This document shows positions 37,555 through 48,485 of a DNA stretch of 64,000 nucleotides, piece after piece. A program made the translations under genes and the position numbers. Each line of letters starts with the position of its first letter. Position 1 is the stretch's first letter. The notes under the pieces are model-generated. The model was not told the DNA's origin and made no database searches. It saw nothing but the letters and a program-made list of their open reading frames with translations. This stretch comes from Polyodon spathula (Eukaryota > Chordata > Actinopteri > Acipenseriformes > Polyodontidae), in the NCBI RefSeq assembly GCF_017654505.1, contig NC_054535.1:80021603-80085602 (forward strand), read 5' to 3'.

Positions 37555-38245
37555 GTTTTTTTTCTCTATCCCGAGGAGTTTTATAGTCATTTTAGGAGAG
37601 CATTGATCTTGGGTCCAACAGGATGGCAAAGTTACAGGTCCAGAGAATTGTACCACATAACAATGAGCTGTAGCACCTGCACATTTGCTGTTTCCAGATT
37701 TCATCTTTAGTGGGTACTTGGAAGGGTTCCTGTTTTCATGTGAGGATACGTTGATTGAAGCGTTGTATCAGCCTTCTAGCAGTTGTAGTAGCTGATGCCC
37801 TTACTTTTTCATTTGTAATCCGGTTTTGTTGGAAACTCAGACCAAGATCTAGTCTTATTTGTACGGGTATTATTACCTGTCCATGTGTCTCTGTTACCGC
37901 AGCTGGTTCTGGCCCCTAGACGCCGCCACTGGGGACATTTCTTTCAACTGTATAGGTAGAAGATGGGGTGGTTTCTCTCTTGGTTCGGTGCATTTGCGTA
38001 GAGTTAGTTATTCCAGTAAGGTCAGTGAGTTTGGTCAGGTCTACTAATTGTCCAGACATAGTAGTTAGGTCTATACCAAGTATAGCCTCAGCCACAAACG
38101 TCATACAGACATATTTCAACAGCCAAAAGCACATTTCAGTGGTGAAACAGCAACATATCCGTTCACTCCTTATGGACCGTGTTTTAGTCTTTTTTGACCG
38201 TTTGGTCTTGCGAATCATCTTTTTTGGACAAAAGGGGAAACCCAT
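37555..38245 (-). pseudogene. env fragment overlapping the integrase end
   Basis: The frame 38245-37916 overlaps the integrase C-terminus, as env starts often do. It has a basic N-terminus, a hydrophobic leader-like stretch and a basic cleavage-like RTKRE. Further left, minus-strand text with cysteines and tryptophans (near 37600-37650) looks like surface-subunit sequence. The region stops at about 37555 with no transmembrane subunit. Confidence 0.5.
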
Positions 38246-39129
38246 GATGAGCTGGTAGTACCTTCAAGGAGTCTATACTGAAAGTTTGTCCTGATGAAAG
38301 TCTTACTGCCCTGGGGTTCAGGACTTGTGTTATCCAATAAGGAACAGACCAGGCTGGACCCAGTGGTGTTTTCCGATGAGGAGGCAATTTGTAAGTTACC
38401 CAGGCACCAGGCTGTGGAGGGGGAACATTAGGTACAATCTGTACAGCATTATTTTCAATAATGGTTTGGTACGCTGTGTCTGTAGTGAGTGAAGAAGGAG
38501 TCATATTAATGGGCAGGCGTAGTTCTCTCTGGTAGAATAACTCATAAGGAGTTTTCATGACATCTTGTCTGACTACGTTGTTTACTGCAATTCTTACGAA
38601 GGGAATGGCATTGTGCCATAATTGCTCAGTAGCTTTATGTTGTAAAATATGTTTACGGATCATGTCTTTTATAATACCATTCTTTCTTTCTACCACCCCA
38701 GCTGACTGGGGGTGATAAGATGTGCTCATTGTGTGTTTAATTCGTAGTGTCTCACACATTGTCTGGAAAACCTCTCCTATAAAGTGGGTGCCTCAGTCCG
38801 AGTGAATATACTGAGGCATTCCAGATCCGGGTACTAATTCCAATTAGTATTCTTGCTGTTACAGCAGCTGTAGCTGATTTTGTAGGGAACAGTTCTGTAT
38901 AACCTGTGAACTGATCTACTACCACCAAATAATACACATATCCTTTTGTTGATTTGGTTAGAGGTCCGATGTAATCAATATACAATCGTTGCCAGGGAGA
39001 GGTCACAGGGGTTTTCAGGTAAGTAGTGTTTCTGGGCTGGTTTGACCGATTCACCCTGAAACACTGGGGACATTTTGATACATATGCGGCTACATCATTA
39101 TTTTTAGTGGGCCACCAGTATTTAGTCAA
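38184..39129 (-). pseudogene. integrase remnant of the endogenous retrovirus
   Basis: Two frames make the region. The first (39129-38752) has the second half of the HHCC zinc module (SKCPQCFRVN) and the core start WQRLYIDYIGPL with its first catalytic Asp. The second (38759-38184) has STSYHPQSAGVVERKNG with the catalytic Glu, then a C-terminal DNA-binding-like segment. The second catalytic Asp region, between them near 38800, contains a stop and a frame change. Confidence 0.85.
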
Positions 39130-39483
39130 ATGATAAAGAGTCGCTCTTGCTCCCGTGTGACCTGGCCCAAATCCCTTATGAGCTAGCTCTACTAAGGCTA
39201 CCCTCTGCTTACTGGAGGAATTTGTTTTGGTTCTTCTCCAGGTAATGTGATAAACAGTTGGTCATTATCACAGGTTAAAGTACCTTTCTTAAAAGGACTG
39301 GTACCAGTAGACTGGTATCCTTGCCACAGAGCAAGTAGCTCTGGATCCTTAAGGGTGGTTTGAGATCTCGTTACTGCCATAATGTGGTGAGTAGGAGTTC
39401 CAGATGCAGCCTGTTGTGCTAAGAATCGGCCATTGCATTGCCTTCGGCACGCATGCCCATTTTCTGGTGACCTTTTGTATGTG

Positions 39484-40267
39484 TTACAGTGACTCCGGGT
39501 CTCTCCTTTGCTGCAATCTGCACCAGAACTGAGCATGTGTTAACAGCTTCCCCCTATGGTCATGGAACAAATTACTCTCCAATATAGGGAGGCATTCATT
39601 ATAACCCGTGGCTGCATAGGAGCAGTCCATAACCACCAATGTTTCATTTTCTCCAGACATCTGAAGGGCTTTTAATAGGGCCTTAACTTCAGCTATCTGA
39701 GCCGAGTTACCAGGTCCCTGTTCTCCTAAGGATTGAGTTGTTTTTAACTCGCCTTTAGAGTCATGTGTTTCCACCACAATGCCTATGGCTGTTTGTTTCT
39801 TATCCTGTATTTTTTTGCAGGAGCCATCACAGAATATGACTGTGTCGTAATCCCAAGGGTGTGGACTAGGCAGAGGTACTGGTTCCTCAGTCAAGTCTGA
39901 CTCCCAAGGGGGAAGTTCTAGTGTTGATAGGTCTACAGCATGGAAGGAGACTGTTGGGTCCAATTGTGTTAATAACCATGTTCGCCATTGTGAGTTAAGG
40001 GCTTTAGCCCCTGATATTGATGCTTTACTAGCAGATTCTAATCCTGCATGGTTTGAGTATATTTTAATATTCTCTTCTCCAGCTAGATCTCAGGCCTTCT
40101 ACTGCCACCAATGCTTTTTTGGCTTTTGTAAATTTTAACTCTGCTGGTGCCCAATTTGCACCAGTGAACCGAATGGGTTTCTTATCATCATTTGAAAAGA
40201 TGGCTACCCACGAGATTGAGTATGTGAACAAAGTTATGATTAGTGGGCCAACCGTGCGTGTGTGCAA
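39484..40267 (-). pseudogene. RT connection and RNase H remnant
   Basis: The right part (40267-40064) carries connector text such as FTKAKKALVAVEGL. The left part (39963-39484) has RNase H hallmarks: VIFCDGSCKK (first Asp), QIAEVKALLKAL (Glu) and VVMDCSYAATGYN (second Asp). Frameshifts separate the parts. Confidence 0.75.
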
Positions 40268-40418
40268 GTCTATAGCCTTCTGACATTATTGTTTTAATAA
40301 CTCCATTTGTTGTGAGTTTTGGTCAGTAAACAAAGGGTTTGGCTGTCATGGCTTTGTACAAAGGTGCAGCAAATATGCTAAACCCTGGAACAAAATACTC
40401 CCATTACAGCCTGTAACT

Positions 40419-40489
40419 GAAGGGTTGCAAGCTACCATTGACTCATTACTCGCTCAAGGAGTAATAAGAGAACAGCCATCCCCCACTAA
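40419..40489 (+). repeat. inverted copy of an RT segment
   Basis: About 70 bases here are the reverse complement of 41057-41126, differing at roughly two positions (for example GGGTTGCAAGC against GGGTTACAAGC). It truncates the RT frame. Confidence 0.9.
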
Positions 40490-41422
40490 AGTAGTGGGTG
40501 GTGTGAGTGATTGAATTTGTTGTTTGTAAGTGTGTGTTACCCCCACCCCTTCACTTTTTATAGCAAAACCTACAAAGGTCACTTCTTCCTTTGATAATTG
40601 TGATTTTGGCACATTTATTTTTAGGCCTGCCTCACCTAACAACTGTAGCACTTGGTCCATACAGGCCAAATGCTCTTCCTGGTTGTCGTGGGGGAAATAG
40701 ATGTCATCCACATAACAGTGGACTTTGTTCCCCAAGAGAGCTAAAATTCCCATGACTTCGGCACTAAAGATGGCGGGGGAGTTGGAATAGCCTTGTGGGA
40801 GGCAATTCCATACGTAGGGCCTGCCAGCCCACGTAAATGCAGTTTTCAATTGTGATTCCTCATCAGTGGGTTCTGCCCAGAACCCATTGCTTAAATCAAG
40901 TGTAGATTTATATTTAAACCTAGGTAAGCTTAACATCATACCTTTCATATGGGAATTTTGTGTAGCAACTGGTACACTGTATTTGTTTAACATTCGGTAC
41001 TCTAATACCAGGCGCCTTCGCCCATCGGGTTTAGCCACAGCTAACATCTGTGTGTTAGTGGGGGATGGCTGTTCTCTTATTACTCCTTGAGCAAGTAATG
41101 AGTCAATGGTAGCTTGTAACCCTTCCTTTGCCTTGGGGTTAGTAGGATACTGTCTTTGACGAGGGTGCGTAGCTACTTCTATCTTGACAGGTTTAATCCG
41201 GAGTCTACCTGCCTGGTTTTTGTCTTCGGCTGAGTACTGAATGTGTTTTTTCAACAATAGTGTAATTGCCTCAGGGGAAGTAGATGTTTCAGCTTGTTCT
41301 TTAATTGCTTTTGGCAAGTCCACTGCGGTAGTTTTTACTTTGTTTGGTATAGGACCAGCACGGTTAGTCTGTACCTGTCCTCCGGAGGAAGAATTCCCTT
41401 CTTCTCCCAGGGTTTTTGCCAA
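40454..41422 (-). pseudogene. reverse transcriptase remnant of the endogenous retrovirus
   Basis: The 322-codon frame holds RT fingers and palm motifs: LVLEYRMLN (about 138-146), LDLSNGFW (175-182), LPQGYSNSP (208-216) and the catalytic YVDD box (237-240). No protease (DTG/DSG) motif precedes it; the frame overlaps the gag end instead. The last 11 codons are not RT: they come from an inverted copy of an upstream part of the same gene, which ends the frame. Two of the catalytic aspartates are present, but the product would be truncated. Confidence 0.85.
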
Positions 41423-43706
41423 GGCTTCTTTCCTCTCTTTTGGTAGTCTTTTTTATTACCATTCTTTTTGTCAGTTTGTTTACCTTTCTTTCCCCCCTTC
41501 CCCTCCTGTTGAGGGTTGTGTCGGGGCATACAATGTCTCTGAGCATTCAGCAACATTAGCATTGTATGCACTTGGAGATCTGACATGTCAGTTCCAGGTG
41601 TGACCCCCTGGGACAACATCAGCATTTTCTGGTAGGTGGTACAGCTGCCCATTAGCATATCACACCGCATGTTGGAGGGAAAGGCCAGCAACACTGTTTT
41701 ACAGGATATGGGATCTGTGGGCATTGAGCTCTTCATAATTTGCTGTTTATCGGCCAGTGATCCCCCACCGGAATGGCTAGCTTTGAACAATTTAGCTTCT
41801 CCTGATAGGGTGGTACATGCTTCTGATGGAGGCATATGCCCTAACACCTCAGGAGGCATTAAAGCCAAGATTAGATTGTAAATCATAGCCAAGTTTAGTC
41901 GGTGGGGCCCTGTGAGCACAATCATTTTTTCCAATTTGGTGTTTATACTGCTAGCCGAATTATTTGCCCTGCCTATCGCAGTGCACAAAAACTGGAGTTT
42001 ATCTAGGTTGAGTTTGTTACCTCTCTTGGGAGGGTCTGATTCATGTTCCTCATCAGATTCTGAATAGGAGTCAGATGCTTCTGATTCTGATGGGGAGGGG
42101 CTCCTATGTCTCCTAGCACAAGATCTTGATCTCAATCTGGATTTGGATCGAGATTTTGATCATGACTTGGATCCCCTTTCTGACCTGGTAGGCTCCCAGT
42201 CGGGTGCCCCAGATCCAGAGGGAACATTCTTGGGGTTGTCTTCTCTTCCTGAGAGGTGTCATCATCCAGAGGGGAAGAGGGGTGATCCTCCCCTGATGGG
42301 GGAAGGTTCCGAAACCCTATATCCTGTGAACCAGAGTCACTCTTCAATCGTACTATGTCTTTGTTCAGATCTTGAATCTCCCTTTTTAAGCTGGTTATTT
42401 CTTTAGTGGCTGTTTTAGTTTTATCTTGTTCTAGTAACGTGGAGCTCCTCATCCCATGATTAGTGCGTACTAGCGGACGGACTATTCCTATCACTGTTTG
42501 GTTATACAATTCTTGTATCTTATCCAATTGATCAGCCAGTGTATTGCAAGTTCCACAGCTAACGTCAGGTTGAATTTCTAATTGAGAGAGCTCTAATTCT
42601 TCCACTCCCTCAATCAAAGTTTTCCGTGGCTTGCCTGGAGACCTTTTTATATTTTGTTTAGGTACAGTCCCTGAGCTACCAGAAGGCTGATCTGAGGTAC
42701 TACCACTGGCGCCCCAACTAAGCCCTGTACCAGTAGGAGTGTTGCTCCCACCTGGTGTTGTGTTTTCCTGTCCAGCCTTCTCGGCTTCTGCTTTAGCAGC
42801 TGCAGCTTTTTCTGCGGCAGCTTTGGCGTTAGCCTGATGTTGCTGGCTGTAGTGGTACAAATCGTCTTCTATTCTTTGTTTTATGTCCTGTTTATTTTGC
42901 TTAAGGTCATCTGGTCTTCAATCCATTCCTCTCATCAAACCAAATGTTGACCCATTAACATTTTCCCAATTACCACAACTCCATACTACGTGCATGGATT
43001 TTCTAGTGGTTATGGAGTCCACAAGACAGGCAGCCGACCTTCCTAATATGGCTCCTTGGTCGACCGCAGTTACTTTGCTGGTGGATTGCAGCATGGGTAA
43101 AGCTATAGAAGCTCCACCACTTGCTCCTTTGGCTAGTACCTCAAGACACAAGTATTCCAGGGAAAGGAGAGGGTCTTCTAGACTTTTTACATCAGGAGGT
43201 GGTTTGGTTCGAACCATAATACAGTTCTGAATTCCTCCCCTACCAAGTGTTTTACAACTGTACAGTAAGTATGGATCTTCCATTTCTTGTTTAATTTCTT
43301 TATACGCTTTTGGGTGATTGTCTTTTAACCACAAATTGATTCATTTTGTTGCTTCTCCTGATGGTGGCCAAACACCTATGAGGGTGTCTATTTTAATCTT
43401 AGTTAAATCTGTGCTACAGAGTTGGAGGGTTAAACTCTGATACTGTAGGAGGGGAATGGTTTTATCCTGAAGGTTCTGTGTTTCATCAGGATTAGCTTCT
43501 TCATCAGTACTACCTTCCTCATACTGAGTATCAGCTGTCAGCATTAAAGTATGGATTTTTACTTTCTTTTTCTTATTTTGAGCCTTCCATTGTAGACCTA
43601 CTGGTTTATTAGTACCATCATCATGTATAATTTTTACTTCACCACAATTTAATAAATCAATGGTCACCTTTCCAGGTGATTGTTTGGTAGGCATGGTGGT
43701 GGTCAC
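41335..43706 (-). pseudogene. gag remnant of the endogenous retrovirus
   Basis: Four open segments (43706-43341, 43334-42918, 42860-42132 and 42135-41335) follow one another with single stops or frame changes. The region starts 100 bases after the primer site. Visible features are an alanine/lysine-rich coiled stretch near 42830, a Ser/Arg/Glu-rich stretch near 42100, and a very basic C-terminus (lysine and glycine rich, near 41400-41480). I see no CCHC zinc knuckle, which is unusual for orthoretroviral Gag and more like spumavirus-type Gag. The assignment rests on position and composition, because Gag is poorly conserved. Confidence 0.6.
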
Positions 43707-43805
43707 AGATACACCCTTTTAATTTAAGAAGTCTCAAAGATATTCCCTATTTCCAGTGGACAAGTATTTTTGATTTTATATGAAAATGAGACCACCATAC
43801 GTCAA

Positions 43806-43823
43806 GTCCCTGTTCGGGCGCCA
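43806..43823 (-). other. primer binding site for tRNA-Lys3
   Basis: The minus-strand sequence TGGCGCCCGAACAGGGAC is an exact 18-base match to the complement of the tRNA-Lys3 3' end, the same primer used by lentiviruses and some other retroviruses. Its position next to the LTR end confirms element orientation. Confidence 0.92.
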
Positions 43824-43825
43824 AA

Positions 43826-44428
43826 TGTTTTACAATAACAGCTATTAAACTATATTAATTCAGGTTCCACGGTATGACATACTATATCATTAATACATCA
43901 TATAATAGTTCAATACCCAGAATAAATCAATATACAAGAGTTATACTCCCCTCAGCCTCTAGGGTTGGGGGTCCCTCTGTTAAGAGGGTTACCAGTTATA
44001 CTCTAGTTCCTTGAGTCAGTGAGTTGTCTCAATTCACATATGCCATATAATAATAAAATGTCCACAAGAGATTTAAGGATGAAATCAACAGGTAGTTTTA
44101 TTCAGTACTCACGTAATATGGCAGAAGTCTCCCCTTAGCACAAAAGCGTAAAAGGTTCCTTAGCAGAGAGCTCTTTTCAGAGAAAGCTACAAATCAATCT
44201 AAAGCAAGTTGACTTCTGCCCATAATATATAGTAACAGCATTAGCATTGGATTACATTGATGGTAAGATTGTGGGTAATGATCTTTGTAAAGATATACAA
44301 GGAAAACATATACTTCATTATTAGGGAATCACAGTTAAATATCTTCTTGCACTGTAGTTCTATTTACTCTCTTAATATCGTAACTTAATGCAAACATGTT
44401 ATGAATCATCAGTACGTTTGTACAACCA
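43826..44428 (-). mobile_element. 5' LTR of the endogenous retrovirus
   Basis: The LTR ends TGTTTTACAA on the plus strand at 43826, two bases from the primer site. The far end is placed at TTGTACAACCA (44418-44428), an imperfect inverted partner. Within it, on the minus strand, are a TATA box (CTATATATTATG, 44221-44232) and AATAAA (44097-44102), giving U3, R and U5 in the right order and a length near 603 bp. The outer boundary is less sure than the inner one. Confidence 0.7.
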
Positions 44429-47400
44429 CCCCTTTTGGCACATCCGCCTTCATCTGATTGTTATCACCGTCGGGTGCATATTTTTACAGATGGTTTCGGT
44501 TTGTTTGTTTTGGCACTAAGCCTAGACTGTGCGGTTGAGAGGCTGTACAAAAGGTTTCTTTCTTGCAGTTTCAGCATCATAGGTATATCCTTATCACATT
44601 ATTAATACAGACTGTAATGTTCATTGTGACTGAGAGAAAGTGACATAAGCCTTTACCATGGAAAAATAAAAATAAGTGTAAGAAATAAACATAGTGCAGG
44701 TTCTGTCATGTTCCTTCTGGGGGGTACCTCTATATAAGGGCTACACATAAGTGTCCACTGATTCAATTGTAACGATAGAAACCCTCTTCCTGTGTCGAAT
44801 GCATACTGTCTGCTCATATTGCGATTTATAAAACGTTTTTTTCCTGTATCAGTTAGTTCAAACAAGGTTCTTGGAACTGCAAGCATATAATATTGTTAAG
44901 GTAAGTCGTGAGAAAAGATTGCAGTAAATATTAAGTGTATTATTATGCACTTTAAGCAGTTGTTAATTGTAATAATATTCATTGTAATTACTGTATTACA
45001 ATTATTTTACTGTATAGCAATAACCATGGAGAAACTTCATAATGTAAACCTTGTTTCGCTGAATATCAGGAAATATATCAATAATTACTCAATTTATTTT
45101 CAAATTGTTGAATCCAGCCATAAATAGAAGCATTGTATTCGACATACTTGTCAACATAGGGTTTTGGAGCTTTTGTAAACTGATGTCTTAGTGGCCTGAA
45201 TTGAAGTGAGTACCTACATAGACAAAGGCATACAACTATTCCACTTTATTACTTGGTAGAGTGATAGACTGTGATACGCTGCTCCTTCTAATTGCTTTTA
45301 AAAAGGTAAAATATCAAATGGAAAAACAACCTTGAGGTGCTTCACAGTCTGATTCTCTCTTGGCTGCTATGGTTCTTATTGTGCTGTAATTGTAGCTGGC
45401 TGATTTGGCTGCATTGAATACGTTGTAAACTGGTCCACTGTAGTTGATTTTGCACGGCAGCAAAGCATACACAGTTGGCGTTGTCACTTTCATCACACAA
45501 CAAACCTACAGCACATAGACTCATCATCAAAGGATGAGCTCTGGCACCTTCTTTTATAACGAGAAAAAAAAAACACCTCCAAATTCAAAGTCCCATCATA
45601 AAAGAATAAAAATAAAAAACCTGAATACACACAATGTGGTATCACAGTGCTATTCATTGCACTGCACATATGTGACGGATAACTGTCACTGATATTTCAT
45701 TGTCAACTATCTTCTATTTTAAATGAACACACTATGCTGCATATAAACACATTTTATCAATCAGTCTGAATTTCTAAAGCAATGTTGGTGCTGAAATTGT
45801 AATAGAAATGTCTTTCACTTTTAGACTTGCCTGCAAAATACTTTGCAATTTGTGAATCTGGACCATGGTTTATTTATTTATTTAGACAGTTGGCGTAATT
45901 TTCATGAATCATAGTTTTTTTTTTATAGTATAATTAAAACATAAATATTGCAGGATTTGTACAATCCCTCATATAATGACATAAAAAAAACACAATTGTC
46001 TTAATTTGATAACACCAGTATTTTCTACTGTTTCAAGAATGGATTGATTTTCTTTCTTGCTGTATATGTTTTGCACTCTTGATGTTTGATCAGTGGAAAG
46101 CAGATTTCAGAAGCAGTGCACCATACACAATAAAGCCCTGTAAGCACCAGCCTTTTTATGCCAGACTTCCACCTTTGTTGAACTAGTAACTTCTGAAAAA
46201 CAATGTAAGCTTGACTCTCTCTCACACATACACACACACTAATTATAGAGTTGTATTCTTTTCTTTTTTAAATGCTATATTCCTTTTTGATTATGTATCA
46301 TTTCCTTAAATTTATCAATGTTGCATATCATTTGATGGCAGCAAATTGATAGACCTCAAACTCTTTTGTGCCTCAACTTGAAACAGTTCTCAGTGAAAAC
46401 ACAAGTTAGACATGTTATCTTCTTGTCGAAATCAGAATTTTGTGCAGATCTCACATGTAACATTTTTTGGGGGGGGGGCATTTGGTTCATTTTATGGACG
46501 CTTCTTTGTTTTGTGTCCCAAGTCTGATGTAATTAATATGCTGTATGTTTATTATTCAGACTTAGTTTTCATCAGGAGCCTGTACTTAAGCAGTAACATT
46601 GTCTGTTTTGTATTATTTCTTTGTTTTTTTGTTTTTTTTGTCTTGGATAAATTGCATTGTGCTTTATTACAGACTGTTTACTGCCAAGTGAGAACCGGAA
46701 CTGTATTTGCAGGAGGACTTGAGTTTCTTTACAGGAAATGGGAACTTTATTCTAAACTTCCAGGTCGTAAGGACAGTTGCAATTCTACGTGATGTTCTTT
46801 TATTGACTAAAACAGATTAATCTGTCCTGGAATGTAGTGATTTATAGAAAATATGAACTCCCAATAGAGGACATCTCGTCTGCAGCAGCTGCATCAGAGA
46901 AAGCAGGAGTCAGAAGTGTGGGAGACTATGAAGAGAAGATTGTCCTCAGACAGTGGAGAGCAGGGCTAGTGAGGAAGAAATGAAGATTAAAAAGAAGATG
47001 TACAAACTCTTAAGATTTTTAATGTTATGAAGCATGGCTAAATATTGTCATAGAGAAAATTCCTGGTGGACAAATTATCAGTCAAACAATTGTGCTAGAC
47101 CCTCTGTATTAAGGTGTGGCTGTTGTATTTTTTTTTTTTTTTTTTTATTTAGTTTGGTTAAATGCTTAAGTGTTTGGTTTTGCTTGTTTTTCCTCCCAGT
47201 TTTTTCTTCATGCATAGTGCATGGTGTCAGACAAAAACAGAGACTGGACAGTTTATACATTAATTTAGCTGCTGCCCCATGTCTTGTTACTTTTTTTAAC
47301 TGACGATATCAAATGCAATTTATGACTTGTTCACGTATCTGCCACTCACTTTGTAATATGTGTGATCTGTTAGTAGGCTGTATGCATTATTTGCACCCGA

Positions 47401-48485
47401 GTCTTAGACAGTATTAGTTTGGGTGGATGAGCTAGGAGTGGTTTGTGAGTCTGTGCTTATTATTAAGTGGATTCTGGCGTATTTTGATGCAGTGAGGAAG
47501 ATTCTGTGCCAGATTTAAATATTAAAAAGACTGTACGGTAGTTTTTTTTTTTTTTGGTCACGATTAATACCAAGGTCAGGAATAATACTGTGTGCAATGA
47601 CTGCATTGTATAACTGTATCATTTCCCTGATTGAATTAGCTTCTTGTGCTGCACTGCTGAGCTTAGCGCCTAATAGTTTCCACAGTGGTTATAAACCTGC
47701 AGCTAATTCGCTGGTGCACTTGCCGCTCATTAACAACAGCTGGTGATACTGTAAAAACAGAGCTTTAAGCTGCTCAGTTGTAGCTTGCTGGAAAACCCTT
47801 GTTTTAATACTGAAGCACACTCTGAAACAAGCAGTCGCCATGCAGTGTTTACTGTGAAACTTTACAGGTCTTGTGTCTCTGTACCTAAGCACTGTGGAAT
47901 GCTTAATAATCAGAATTTAAATATTACAATTTATAATATGTCATACCAAGGAATAATATGTGCACTCATTGTATTGTTGCTTGTACCCAGAGCTCTAGAT
48001 AAACTGCGTACTGGTTGTTTTACACATTGAAAACATATGCATATAATATTTAAGTTGAATGCGTAAATAATACACATAGAAATTTTTCTGCACAGCTTGA
48101 GTTTGCATGTTATCAAGCTTCTTGCACTTTGTTGGATCCTGGCATCTCAATGGTCAACTGCAAGTGGTGACTAGTGAATGCAGAGACAGCTAATTGTAAC
48201 CTGCATGTGACCACTCACTTGCCATGCATGTTTGTGACCTGTTGAATAAGTGACTGGATTATTGATCTTCTCGCTGCCCTCTGAACCCATGTGTTAACCT
48301 TATCTTATTGCTGGTGCACTAAGCCACCCAGCCTATTTTACAAATTGTTTCTACTTGTTCCTACTAAAGAGAAGTGACGCCTGCCAGAGAAGAAGTGATC
48401 CAAGTTTACATTATATAGTAGAGGTTTTCTGAGCTACTGGCAGTTACAAATAATGTTAAAACATCCTTCTTTTTGTTCCCCAAAG
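44429..48485. other. intergenic up to fer, little recognised
   Basis: Contains a short minus-strand frame at 45496-45314 with TPTVYALLPCKINYSGPVYN, faintly like RNASEH2C. T runs at 47132-47150 and 47541-47555. No firm gene. Confidence 0.4.

Larger units (their letters stand above)
37555..44428 (-). mobile_element. endogenous retrovirus, decayed and 3'-truncated
   Basis: Reading right to left: one LTR, a tRNA-Lys3 primer site, gag remnants, RT, RNase H, integrase and an env fragment, all on the minus strand. There are several frameshifts and stops, so it is not functional. No aspartic protease motif was seen between gag and RT, and no second LTR was found. The left break at about 37555 falls within env text. 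Lineage is not settled; RT motif style (DLSNGFW, YVDD) is retroviral, and a tree would be needed. Confidence 0.85.

Noticed and set aside
37555..44428. A Ty3/gypsy element rather than a retrovirus
   Set aside because: Lys3 primer site, retroviral RT motif style and an env-like frame overlapping integrase favour a retrovirus, though a tree would be decisive.
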